A stretch of 64,000 nucleotides of DNA from CAMYKD01 sp041617155. GTDB taxonomy: Bacteria > Pseudomonadota > Alphaproteobacteria > Kiloniellales > JAKSDN01. The stretch lies in the NCBI GenBank assembly GCA_041617155.1, contig JBFJPL010000006.1:9414-73413 (forward strand), written 5' to 3'. Within the stretch, counting starts at the first letter, position 1. Each line of letters starts with the position of its first letter. Below are positions 33,387 through 42,384 of this stretch, piece by piece. A program made the position numbers and the translations under genes. The notes beneath the pieces are model-generated. The model was not told the origin of the DNA. It did no database searches and was given only the letters and a program-made list of their open reading frames with translations.

Positions 33387-33992
33387 ATGTCGCGGGCACA
33401 CCTGCGTAGATCGGGGAAATTTGCCGGAAAATCGTTCCGCGACGCGGACCGAGTCGACCCGACTCCGAGCTACTGGAACACGAGCCTGAACGAACCGGTC
33501 GTCGACAAGGAACGGCCGGGCTATGGCTATCGCCATATCCTGCGCAAGGGCGATTTACTGACGTTCATTGAAATCATTCCAAACTGGGACGAACTGTCCA
33601 AGAGCTTGAACGCGATCGTTCTGGCTCAGGGCGAGGAGGATCTGGAGGGCTGGTACAGCGAGGGCGTGGTCGGCATCTGCGCCTGGCCGCGCGGTCTGTG
33701 GCGGCGCCACCCGATGCACTACTACGAGGAAAACAAGGGCGTCTTCGATCGCCTGGGGGTCGACTGCGAGCGACGCGGCGAGCGCGTGCTCTGCCGCTTC
33801 ACCGAGCACCAGGCCCGGGCCTATCAGCTGCTCAACATCCTGCTGCACGAGCTGGGCCATCATCACGACCGCATCAACACCCGCTCCCAGTTCGAATGCT
33901 CGCGCGGCGAGCCCTACGCCGAGGAATACGCCCTGAAGTACGAGCGCATAATCTGGAATCGCTATATCCAAATCTTCGGCCTGCCGGATTGA
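33387..33992 (+). CDS. putative zinc metalloprotease-like protein (HELGHHHDR)
   Basis: A 201-aa protein with an HExxH zinc motif in LLNILLHELGHHHDRINTR at about residues 145-163, followed by ECSRGEPYAEEYALKYERII, where a downstream Glu could be the third ligand. The first 40 residues are basic (MSRAHLRRSGKFAGKSFRD); no signal peptide is seen. GYGYRHILRKGDLLTFIEII and GWYSEGVVGICAWPRGLW are not known to me. The motif supports a metal-dependent hydrolase; substrate and family are unknown. It is followed by a bidirectional terminator. Confidence 0.75.
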   Translation: MSRAHLRRSGKFAGKSFRDADRVDPTPSYWNTSLNEPVVDKERPGYGYRHILRKGDLLTFIEIIPNWDELSKSLNAIVLAQGEEDLEGWYSEGVVGICAWPRGLWRRHPMHYYEENKGVFDRLGVDCERRGERVLCRFTEHQARAYQLLNILLHELGHHHDRINTRSQFECSRGEPYAEEYALKYERIIWNRYIQIFGLPD

Positions 33993-34008
33993 GGCCGCCC
34001 TCCAACCC

Positions 34009-34037
34009 AAAAACGCCGCCCTGTCGAGGCGGCGTTT
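34009..34037. terminator. bidirectional intrinsic terminator behind the suf operon
   Basis: Perfect 10-base arms AAACGCCGCC/GGCGGCGTTT with a 7-base loop. On the minus strand it ends in a run of five T, suiting the suf operon that stops at 34065. It also lies 17 bp behind the plus-strand protease-like gene. Confidence 0.75.
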
Positions 34038-34064
34038 GGCGTTTGAGGCGGATTTGCCGGGGCG

Positions 34065-34400
34065 TCAGATGTGGAAGCTCTCGCCGCAGCCGCAGCGGCC
34101 CTTTTCGTTCGGATTGCGGAACACGAAGCCGGTCTGGAACTGCTCCTCCACGTAGTCCATCTCGCTGCCGATCAGGAACATGGTCGCGGTCGGGTCGATG
34201 AAGATCTTGACTCCCTTGTCCTCGACCACGTCCTCGAACTTCTTCTGCTCCTCGGCGTACTCGACGAAATAGCTCATGCCGGAGCAGCCACGCGACTTGA
34301 CGCCCACGCGCAGGCCGAGCACCGGATTTTCGCTCTTGGCGATCAGGCGCTTGACCCGCTCGGCGGCGGCGTCGGTCATGGTGATCATCGGGGCAACCAT
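34065..34400 (-). CDS. sufA: A-type Fe-S carrier SufA/IscA
   Basis: A 111-aa HesB/IscA-family scaffold or carrier that delivers Fe-S clusters to target proteins. The three ligand cysteines are present: SRGCSGMSYFVEY and the C-terminal GRCGCGESF (C-G-C). It is the last gene of the suf operon, 40 bp after sufT, and is followed by the terminator at 34009-34037. In alphaproteobacteria this gene is often named sufA when inside suf. Confidence 0.92.
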   Translation of the reverse strand: MVAPMITMTDAAAERVKRLIAKSENPVLGLRVGVKSRGCSGMSYFVEYAEEQKKFEDVVEDKGVKIFIDPTATMFLIGSEMDYVEEQFQTGFVFRNPNEKGRCGCGESFHI

Positions 34401-34440
34401 GGTCTCAATTCTACTCCAAGCTGGTTAAACAAATATAGTG

Positions 34441-34854
34441 TCAGATCAGGCCCAATGCGAGCCGGGCGTCCTCGGACATGCGTTCCGGCGTCCAAGGCGG
34501 GTCCCAGACCAGCTTGACCTCGACCCGGCCGACGCCGGCCACCAGGGCAACCATTTCGGCCACTTGCCCGGGCATTTCGCCGGCCACAGGGCATCCCGGC
34601 GCTGTCAGCGACATGAGGATGAAGACGTCGCCGTTCTGCTTGATGTCGATCTCGTAGACCAGGCCGAGCTCGTAGATATCGACCGGGATCTCGGGGTCGT
34701 AGACTCGCTGCAGCGCTTCCACGACCTCGGGCTCGGTGGCGACCCGGGCGCCGGGCTCGAGCGGTTTGCCGGCGCTGGCCTTGAAGTCCTCGCCGGGCGC
34801 GGCGGCGTCGGGCATGAAATCGCCGAACGTGGGCCGGCCCCTATCGCTTGCCAT
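34441..34854 (-). CDS. sufT: SUF-associated MIP18/DUF59 protein SufT
   Basis: A 137-aa protein of the MIP18 (DUF59) family, which helps Fe-S cluster maturation. The domain spans about residues 40-137: EVVEALQRVYDPEIPVDIYE, LVYEIDI and LTAPGCPVAGEMPGQVAEMV with the conserved Cys. A 35-residue N-terminal extension (DAAAPGEDFKASAGKPLEPG) is common in suf-encoded versions. It lies 10 bp after sufU and 40 bp before sufA. Confidence 0.9.
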   Translation of the reverse strand: MASDRGRPTFGDFMPDAAAPGEDFKASAGKPLEPGARVATEPEVVEALQRVYDPEIPVDIYELGLVYEIDIKQNGDVFILMSLTAPGCPVAGEMPGQVAEMVALVAGVGRVEVKLVWDPPWTPERMSEDARLALGLI

Positions 34855-34864
34855 GGTCTTGCCT

Positions 34865-35335
34865 CTATTCCGTGCTGGCCCTGTCGCGGCCGTTTACCGC
34901 GGCGTTCATGGTGTGCCAGGCCAGGGTTGCGCACTTCACCCGGATCGGGAACTCGCGCACGCCGGCCAGCACCGAAAGCCGGTCCAGGTCGTCGGGGTCG
35001 GTCTCGGTCTCGGCCTCCGGGTCGAAGGCGTCCTCGGTGCACATCTTGTGGAAGCTGTCGAACAGGCGGGTCGCTTCCTCGACCGTCTTGCCCTTGAGAA
35101 TTTCAGTCATCATAGAGGCCGAAGCCATTGATATCGCGCAACCTCGTCCATCGAAGGCCACATCCCGGATGATCTTGTCGTCGCCAACCGTCAGGTAGAC
35201 GACGATCCTGTCGCCGCACAGCGGGTTGTCGCCGTGGGCCAAGCGGTTGGCATCCGCCGGCTGACGCAGGTTCCGCGGGTTCTTGCCGTGGTCCAGGATG
35301 ACTTCCTGATAGAGGTCTCTCAGATCGTCGAACAT
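34865..35335 (-). CDS. sufU: SufU sulfur-transfer/scaffold protein
   Basis: A 156-aa IscU-like protein of the SufU type. Three conserved cysteines are seen in NPLCGDRIVVYL, FDGRGCAISMASASMM and IRVKCATLAWHTMNAAV. SufU accepts sulfur from SufS via zinc-assisted ligand exchange. A SufE gene is absent, consistent with SufU serving SufS here. Its ATG overlaps the sufS stop (one shared base), implying coupling. Confidence 0.93.
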   Translation of the reverse strand: MFDDLRDLYQEVILDHGKNPRNLRQPADANRLAHGDNPLCGDRIVVYLTVGDDKIIRDVAFDGRGCAISMASASMMTEILKGKTVEEATRLFDSFHKMCTEDAFDPEAETETDPDDLDRLSVLAGVREFPIRVKCATLAWHTMNAAVNGRDRASTE

Positions 35336-36606
35336 CAGCCGAAGAACCTCTGAGCTTCCTTGACCGCCTCGATCAGGGCGTCGGCGTCCTCACGCGTGTT
35401 GTACATGGCAAATGAGGCGCGCGCCGTGGCGGCGATGCCGAAGCGGTCCATCAGCGGCTCGGCGCAGTGGTGGCCGACGCGGATCGCGATGCCGGCGCGG
35501 TCGACCAGGGTGCCCAGGTCGTGGGCATGGATGCCGTCGAGCGTGAAGGAAATGATCGCCGCCTTGTGCTCGGCCTCGCCATAGATCTTCAGGCCCTCGA
35601 TCTCACTCAGGCGACGCGTGGTATAGGTCAGAAGATCGTGCTCGTGGGCGGCGATGGCCGCCATGTCGAAGCCCGAGATATAGTCGATCGCCAAGCCGAG
35701 CCCGATCACCTCGGCAATCGGCGGCGTGCCGGCCTCGAAGCGGTGCGGCGGTTCGCGGAAGGTGGTGCCGTCGAACGACACCGTGGCGATCATGTCGCCG
35801 CCACCCTGGTAGGGCGGCATCTCAGCCAGCAGATCGGCCTTGCCATAGAGCACGCCGACGCCGGTCGGACCATAGAGTTTGTGGCCGGTAAAGGCGTAGA
35901 AGTCGACGTCCAGGTCCTGAACATCGACGCTCGAATGAACCACGGCCTGGGCGCCGTCGAGCAGCACCGGGATGCCCTTGTCGTGGGCCAGGCGGACGAT
36001 CTCCTTGGCCGGGGTGACCGTACCCATCACGTTGGAGACATGGGTCATGGCGACCAGCTTGGTCCTGGGGCCGAGCAGCTTGTCGTATTCCTCAAGCAGC
36101 AGCTGTCCGCGATCGTCGATCGGGGCGACCCGCAGCTTGATACCGATCTGCTGCTCCAACAGCTGCCAGGGGACGATGTTGGCGTGGTGCTCCATGTGCG
36201 AGACGACGACTTCGTCACCGGCCGCGAAGTGGGCGCGCCCGTAGCTCGCGGCCAACAGGTTGATCGCCTCGGTCACATTGCTGGTGAAGACGATCTCGTC
36301 GGGGCTGCCGGCGTTGAGGAAGCGGGCGACGGTCTTTCGCGTGGCCTCGTAGCGCTCGGTCGCCACCTGGCTCAGGTAGTAGACGCCGCGGTGAATGTTG
36401 GCGTAGTCCCGGCGCAGGAACTCCGCCATGCCGTCGATCACGGCGTTCGGCTTTTGTGCACTGGCGCCGCTGTCGAGGAACACCAAGGGCCGGTCGTAGA
36501 CCTTGCGCGCCAGGATCGGAAAGTCGGCGCGCACCCGCGCGACGTCGAACCCGGCGGCAAAGTTGTCGCCCGGGCGGCCTTCCATGACATGAGTGAGGTC
36601 GTTCAT
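35335..36606 (-). CDS. sufS: cysteine desulfurase SufS
   Basis: A 423-aa PLP enzyme that takes sulfur from cysteine for Fe-S assembly. The PLP lysine is in FYAFTGHKLYGPTGVGVLYG and the catalytic persulfide cysteine in IRVGHHCAEPLMDRFGI, the R-x-G-x-x-C-A pattern of group II (SufS) enzymes. RVRADFPILARKVYDRPLVF is the usual N-terminus. ATG 36606 follows GGAGTGAGCACC. The gene begins 5 bp downstream of the sufD stop and overlaps sufU. Confidence 0.95.
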   Translation of the reverse strand: MNDLTHVMEGRPGDNFAAGFDVARVRADFPILARKVYDRPLVFLDSGASAQKPNAVIDGMAEFLRRDYANIHRGVYYLSQVATERYEATRKTVARFLNAGSPDEIVFTSNVTEAINLLAASYGRAHFAAGDEVVVSHMEHHANIVPWQLLEQQIGIKLRVAPIDDRGQLLLEEYDKLLGPRTKLVAMTHVSNVMGTVTPAKEIVRLAHDKGIPVLLDGAQAVVHSSVDVQDLDVDFYAFTGHKLYGPTGVGVLYGKADLLAEMPPYQGGGDMIATVSFDGTTFREPPHRFEAGTPPIAEVIGLGLAIDYISGFDMAAIAAHEHDLLTYTTRRLSEIEGLKIYGEAEHKAAIISFTLDGIHAHDLGTLVDRAGIAIRVGHHCAEPLMDRFGIAATARASFAMYNTREDADALIEAVKEAQRFFG

Positions 36607-36611
36607 GGTGC

Positions 36612-37925
36612 TCACTCCGTCTTTAGCCAGTCGGCGATGCTGGCCAGGAAGGCGGGGCAGAGGTCCTCGGCGGCGATTGCCTCGACCGCCTCGGTCAGAA
36701 AGGCCTCGATCAACAGGCTGCGCGCGCGAGCCTCGGGCAGGCCGCGCGAACGCAGATAGAACAGCGCGTCGTGATCCAGATCGCCGGCCGTGGCGCCATG
36801 GCTGCATTTGACGTCGTCGGCATAGATCTCGAGCTCGGGCTTGGCGTCGATCTCGGCCTGGTCGGACAGCAGCATGACCTTGGAAAGCTGATGGCCGTCG
36901 CTGTGCTGGGCATCCGGATGGACCACGATTCGGCCCTGAAACACGGCGCGTGCCTTGTCGTCGAGCACGCCCTTGAAGACCTCCTTGCAGGAAGTCTTCG
37001 GCACCAGATGCTCGATCACGGTCGTATTGTCGCAGTGCTGCCGGCCGCGCATCATGTAGGCCCCGTTCAGATGGCAGGTCGCGCCTTCGCCATTCAGGCG
37101 CACGGAAACCTCGTTGCGCGACAGCCGCGCGCCCAACGACATGCCGAAGGCATCGTAGTGAGCGTCGCGGTCGAGTTCGACCTCGGCCGTCGCCAGGTGA
37201 AACGCCTCCGTGCCCTCGGCCTGCATCTTGTAGTGGTGCAGTAGGGCGCCTTCGGCGAGCCGGACCTGGGTTGTCGTATTGGCCAAGGTCGCGGGGCCGT
37301 CGCCCAGGGTCACGTGGTGTTCGACGACAACAGCCTGACTGTCGGGCCCCATCAGAATCAGATTGCGCGGATGATAGGCCAGGGGCTGGTCCAGAGCCGC
37401 GCCGATGAAAATCAACTCGATGGGCCCCCGGACAGTGACGCCGCGCGGCACGGATAGCAGCACGCCATCGGACATCATGGCCGTGTTGAGCGCGAGCAGC
37501 GATTGCTCGGGGCCATGCCCGTTTGGCTCCAGATAGGGCGCGAGCCGGTCCGGGTCATGCTCCAGAAGCATGGCCAGGCTGACCAACTCGACGCCGTCCG
37601 GCAATGTTCCGAGCGACGACAAGTCGCTCCGGTAGCTGCCGTTGACGAAGACCAGGCGGTGCTCGGCGGCGCCCGCCGGCAGCAGCGAGGGCAGGCGGTC
37701 GATGCTGACTGTGTTCCGGCCGGCTGCACGGAAAGCGATTTTCTCCAGCGGTCGCAGGTTGGTGTACTTCCAGGACTCGCTACGCGTGGTTGGCAGACCG
37801 TGCGAACCGAAGGCCCTCATGCCCGCTTCACGCAGGTCCGAAAGCCACGGTCGAGCCCTGCCGGGCAGATCCGCCTTCAGGGCGGCGAAATGCTCCATGA
37901 ACGGCTGTGTGGATGTTCCGGTCAT
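36612..37925 (-). CDS. sufD: Fe-S cluster assembly scaffold SufD
   Basis: A 437-aa SufB/SufD-family protein. An N-terminal helical part (SESWKYTNLRPLEKIAF) is followed by the beta-helix core and the C-terminal signature CSHGATAGDLDHDALFYLRS, which carries the conserved Cys and His that bind iron at the SufB-SufD interface. It forms the SufBC2D complex with its neighbours. The ATG overlaps the sufC stop by four bases. Confidence 0.94.
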   Translation of the reverse strand: MTGTSTQPFMEHFAALKADLPGRARPWLSDLREAGMRAFGSHGLPTTRSESWKYTNLRPLEKIAFRAAGRNTVSIDRLPSLLPAGAAEHRLVFVNGSYRSDLSSLGTLPDGVELVSLAMLLEHDPDRLAPYLEPNGHGPEQSLLALNTAMMSDGVLLSVPRGVTVRGPIELIFIGAALDQPLAYHPRNLILMGPDSQAVVVEHHVTLGDGPATLANTTTQVRLAEGALLHHYKMQAEGTEAFHLATAEVELDRDAHYDAFGMSLGARLSRNEVSVRLNGEGATCHLNGAYMMRGRQHCDNTTVIEHLVPKTSCKEVFKGVLDDKARAVFQGRIVVHPDAQHSDGHQLSKVMLLSDQAEIDAKPELEIYADDVKCSHGATAGDLDHDALFYLRSRGLPEARARSLLIEAFLTEAVEAIAAEDLCPAFLASIADWLKTE

Positions 37926-38671
37926 GCCGCCTCCGGCGCGAATTCGGCGTAGCCCTTTTGCTCAAGCTCTTGAGCCAGTTCCTTGCCGCCCGACCGCTGG
38001 ATCCTGCCATGAGCCAAAACGTGCACACGGTCCGGGACGATATAGTTGAGCAGGCGCTGGTAGTGGGTGATGATCAGCATGGAACGCTCCGGCGAGCGCA
38101 GCGCGTTGACACCGTCGGCCACGGTCTTGAGGGCATCGATGTCGAGGCCGCTGTCGGTTTCGTCGAGCACCGCCAATCGCGGCTCCAGCACGGCCATCTG
38201 CAGCATCTCGTTGCGCTTCTTCTCGCCGCCGGAAAAACCGACGTTGACCGCCCGCTTCAGCATGTCGTCGGCGATGCCCAACTCCTTGACCTTCCGGCGC
38301 ATCAGCTTGAGGAACTGCATGGCGTCGAGCTCGGGCTCGCCGCGGTGCCGGCGGATCGCGTTGGCCGCCTCCTTGAGGAAGGTCGTATTGGCGACGCCCG
38401 GGATCTCTACCGGATATTGGAAGGCGAGAAAGACGCCCTCGGCCGCGCGTTCCTCCGGGGCCATCGCCAGGAGATCCCGGCCCTCGTAGAGCACTTCGCC
38501 TTCGGTCACCTCATAGCCTTCGCGGCCGGTCATGACGTACGCCAGCGTCGACTTGCCGGAGCCGTTCGGTCCCATGATCGCGTGGACCTCGCCGGGCACT
38601 ATGATCAAATCCAGGCCCTTGACGATCTCCTTGCCCTCGACCGTCACGTGCAGATTCTTGATTTCGAGCAT
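37922..38671 (-). CDS. sufC: SufC ATPase
   Basis: A 249-aa ABC-type ATPase of the SufBC2D scaffold. Walker A is GPNGSGKSTLAYVM, the signature is GFSGGEKKRNEMLQMA, Walker B is LAVLDETDSGLDIDALK and the H-loop is LIITHYQRLL. It is soluble, with no membrane partner. It lies 48 bp after sufB and overlaps sufD by ATGA. Confidence 0.96.
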   Translation of the reverse strand: MLEIKNLHVTVEGKEIVKGLDLIIVPGEVHAIMGPNGSGKSTLAYVMTGREGYEVTEGEVLYEGRDLLAMAPEERAAEGVFLAFQYPVEIPGVANTTFLKEAANAIRRHRGEPELDAMQFLKLMRRKVKELGIADDMLKRAVNVGFSGGEKKRNEMLQMAVLEPRLAVLDETDSGLDIDALKTVADGVNALRSPERSMLIITHYQRLLNYIVPDRVHVLAHGRIQRSGGKELAQELEQKGYAEFAPEAA

Positions 38672-38719
38672 TTGCTCCTACGCTTCCCTCGCTTGTTTCG
38701 TGCTTCTCTTGGTTTTCTG

Positions 38720-40174
<1,455 letters not shown>

Positions 40175-40236
40175 CGACCCTAATCTCCCTTTAAGTAAAC
40201 TATCGGAAAAACTAGCTTATTTACTGATCTAACATT

Positions 40237-40695
40237 CTAAAGTGCGCGTTGAACCGTTCCTTTGCCATACGCGGTCTCACCGAGCGGCGTGAAGGAGATG
40301 GACATGTCGGCCAAGGTTACCTCGGATAGCGCGCCGTGGATGGCCTTGTTGACCTTGTCCCAGTTGCCGCGCATGGGACAAAAGGACTCGACCTCGCAGT
40401 GGCCGCCGCTGCCGTCGACGCAAGCCGTCAGCGCGATTGGCCCCTCAAGGGCCTGTATGATCTCGGCCACGGTAATTTGGTCGGCCGGCCGGCTCAGCGT
40501 GTAGCCGCCGGTGGCGCCACGGTGCGACGAGACCAGGGCGTCCCGGGCAAGGGCGTTGAGCAACTTGGCGACAGTCGGCTGCGGCACGCCGGTATCCTGG
40601 GAAATCTGCAGCGCCGTCCGCATTTCTACGCCGCCCTGAGCCATCTGTGCCATGACCACGACGGCATAATCGGTCAGCCGATTTAGGCGAAACAT
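40237..40695 (-). CDS. Rrf2-family SUF system Fe-S assembly regulator
   Basis: A 152-aa Rrf2/IscR-type regulator. The winged helix spans residues 1-75 (FRLNRLTDYAVVVMAQMAQG, ISQDTGVPQPTVAKLLNALA, SSHRGATGGYTLSRPADQIT). Three likely cluster cysteines lie in TACVDGSGGHCEVESFCPMR. This matches the SUF-specific regulator group rather than E. coli IscR. It heads the suf operon and probably represses it when its cluster is loaded. The ATG at 40695 is preceded by GGAGAGCGAGC; two further upstream in-frame Met codons overlap the operator. Confidence 0.9.
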   Translation of the reverse strand: MFRLNRLTDYAVVVMAQMAQGGVEMRTALQISQDTGVPQPTVAKLLNALARDALVSSHRGATGGYTLSRPADQITVAEIIQALEGPIALTACVDGSGGHCEVESFCPMRGNWDKVNKAIHGALSEVTLADMSISFTPLGETAYGKGTVQRAL

Positions 40696-40711
40696 GCTCG
40701 CTCTCCAATTC

Positions 40712-40761
40712 ATACCAAATCGGTATAGATTAGTAGATATCGGATTTCTCGCGGAAATCAA
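40712..40761 (-). promoter_or_regulatory. suf operon promoter with Rrf2-type operator
   Basis: On the minus strand, TTGATT (40756-40761) and TATCTA (40734-40739) are 16 bases apart and form a plausible -35/-10 pair. Directly downstream lies the inverted repeat ATACC-N5-GGTAT (40712-40726), about 17 bases before the regulator ATG. The position suits autorepression by the Rrf2 regulator. Confidence 0.5.
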
Positions 40762-40926
40762 GACCTATTCGGTCGTATTTGAAGCTTTTTTTCCCGCTCC
40801 TGCAGTCGGTTGGCGCGGTCCCGGGCCGTCCGGCTCGCCGTTTCGTGTGCGAACGTGTGTTGCCCAGTTGGCCCTACGGATCCACTTGTAGCGCAGCTTT
40901 GAGCCACGCAGGGGACAGATCTCGAG

Positions 40927-41316
40927 ATGGCCAGAAACCGTCAAATCGCGCTTCTCAGGGCGGCTATGCTCCTTGCCGGGTCGGGCAGTGCCCCGGCCGC
41001 CAACGACGCCGAGAACGGCGAGAAAATCTTCAGGAATTGGGCGGCCTGCCACGGCGTGGAGCCGGACAAAAAGAATCTCGAATCAAGCCTATACGGCATC
41101 ATCGGACGCACGGCCGGCACCGCCGACGGCTACAATTTTTCCAGGGCCATGGCTGCTTACGGGCAATCCGGCATCGCATGGGCCGCTGATACGCTTGACA
41201 CCTATCTTCAGGCGCCGCGCAAGGTCGTCCCCGGAACAAAGATGAGTTTCCCCGGTCTGAGGAGGGGTCAGGAACGCTCCGACGTGATCGCATACCTGCA
41301 GGGATTGAACGGGTGA
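40927..41316 (+). CDS. cytochrome c-like protein with a single-cysteine haem motif
   Basis: A 129-aa exported protein with a signal-like N-terminus (ALLRAAMLLAGSGSAPAA) and a class I cytochrome c fold: NGEKIFRNWAACHGVEPDKK, LYGIIGRTAGTADGYNFSRA, DTYLQAPRKVVPGTKMSFPG and RSDVIAYLQGLNG. The haem motif should be CxxCH, but the first cysteine is Trp38 (TGG, one base from TGC): W38-A-A-C41-H42. Axial Met106 (TKMSFPG) is retained. It could bind haem through one thioether bond, or be a decayed gene or a base-call error. It starts a cluster of haem-related exported proteins. Confidence 0.8.
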   Translation: MARNRQIALLRAAMLLAGSGSAPAANDAENGEKIFRNWAACHGVEPDKKNLESSLYGIIGRTAGTADGYNFSRAMAAYGQSGIAWAADTLDTYLQAPRKVVPGTKMSFPGLRRGQERSDVIAYLQGLNG

Positions 41317-41463
41317 CGAGGGCTCGGCCTGCACCGGCTCGGCCTTTCAACCGCTTGTGATCGCATGTGATGGGGAGCGATGGGGTATCGGATGCATACT
41401 TCGGAACCGACACTCTGGCAAACCGCGACAGATGCCTTTTCGACAGCAGAACAAGTGGAGAGG

Positions 41464-42156
41464 ATGAGCGTGATACCCCGCCGTCGAGGCCGGTTGTCCC
41501 TACTTTGTCTCTCTTTGGCTCTAATGCTGACCGCGATCTTGTTTTCGTCGGGTGAAGCAGCTTTCGGAGGCCGGCTCGCCTTGGCTCAGGAGCCCAAAGT
41601 TCCGCTCAAGTACAACAAACCGAGCCGGCATTTTAAAGTCGACCGGCCGGCCGATCTGACCGATTCCGCTGCGCTCACGGTCTATCTGCGGATTCTCAAT
41701 GAAATGGCAGCAGGCTACAGACTTTCCGGCGATCAGAGCGCGGCAAACTATCGCACTTGGCGGCGCTTCAACAAAACACCTTACCGTTCTGCAACTCATG
41801 GCGAGCGTTACGTGAACAACTATGCCAATACACTCGGCAGATCGTATGGCCGGTTCAAGAGGGTCGGTGAAATGCCGGTTGGCGCCATGCTGGCCAAGGA
41901 CGCATTTGCCATGACGTCGCAGGGCGATGTCTTTCTTGGTCCCCTGTTCCTGATGGAGAAGATGCCGGCCGGATTCAATCCTGCCAGCCGCAACTGGCGC
42001 TATTCCATGATCATGCCCGATGGCAGCGTGTTCGGCCGGACCAAAGGCGACGGCTCGGAGAAGGTCGAGTTCTGTATCACCTGCCATCAGTCAGCCGGAG
42101 AAGAGAATGACCACCTATTCTTCGTGCCGAAAAAGCATCGCGTGGAGGGCTATTAA
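41464..42156 (+). CDS. cytochrome P460-family protein
   Basis: A 230-aa exported protein. The ATG at 41464 is preferred over 41380 because it directly precedes a signal peptide (RRRGRLSLLCLSLALMLTAI). The mature domain ends with a C-terminal haem motif C204-I-T-C207-H208 in VEFCITCHQSAGEE, as in cytochrome P460/cytochrome c'-beta proteins. Shared P460 segments are NYRTWRRFNKTPYRSATHGE, VGAMLAKDAF, FLMEKMPAGFNPASRNWRYS and MIMPDGSVFGRTKGDG. P460 proteins act on hydroxylamine or bind NO. It is a paralogue of the next gene but lacks the cysteine repeats. Confidence 0.82.
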   Translation: MSVIPRRRGRLSLLCLSLALMLTAILFSSGEAAFGGRLALAQEPKVPLKYNKPSRHFKVDRPADLTDSAALTVYLRILNEMAAGYRLSGDQSAANYRTWRRFNKTPYRSATHGERYVNNYANTLGRSYGRFKRVGEMPVGAMLAKDAFAMTSQGDVFLGPLFLMEKMPAGFNPASRNWRYSMIMPDGSVFGRTKGDGSEKVEFCITCHQSAGEENDHLFFVPKKHRVEGY

Positions 42157-42384
42157 GTTTGATTCGAAACCGTGCGGGACACCTTTTTCGAGTGCCTTTG
42201 GCAGGCCGTAAGGAGCGATTCGAACGACGATCGCCTCACGGTATTGTGAGTGCCGCGCGGCCTGTGAACGATTCGCAAGGCGGCGAACTGTGCTACTGCT
42301 TGGCAAACAAAGGCAAGAGTCCTAGCTCGGCACAAGGCTATTGGTTGGAATTCCAAGGTTCCGAGTTTCATTGGGAGGCGTCTG

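Noticed and set aside
31015..33399. 794-codon minus-strand frame opposite the esterase and regulator
   Set aside because: It is antisense to three genes with clear signatures.
40225..40243. Irr-type box before sufB
   Set aside because: Only one half site (TTTAGAA on the minus strand) is present and it overlaps the end of the regulator gene.
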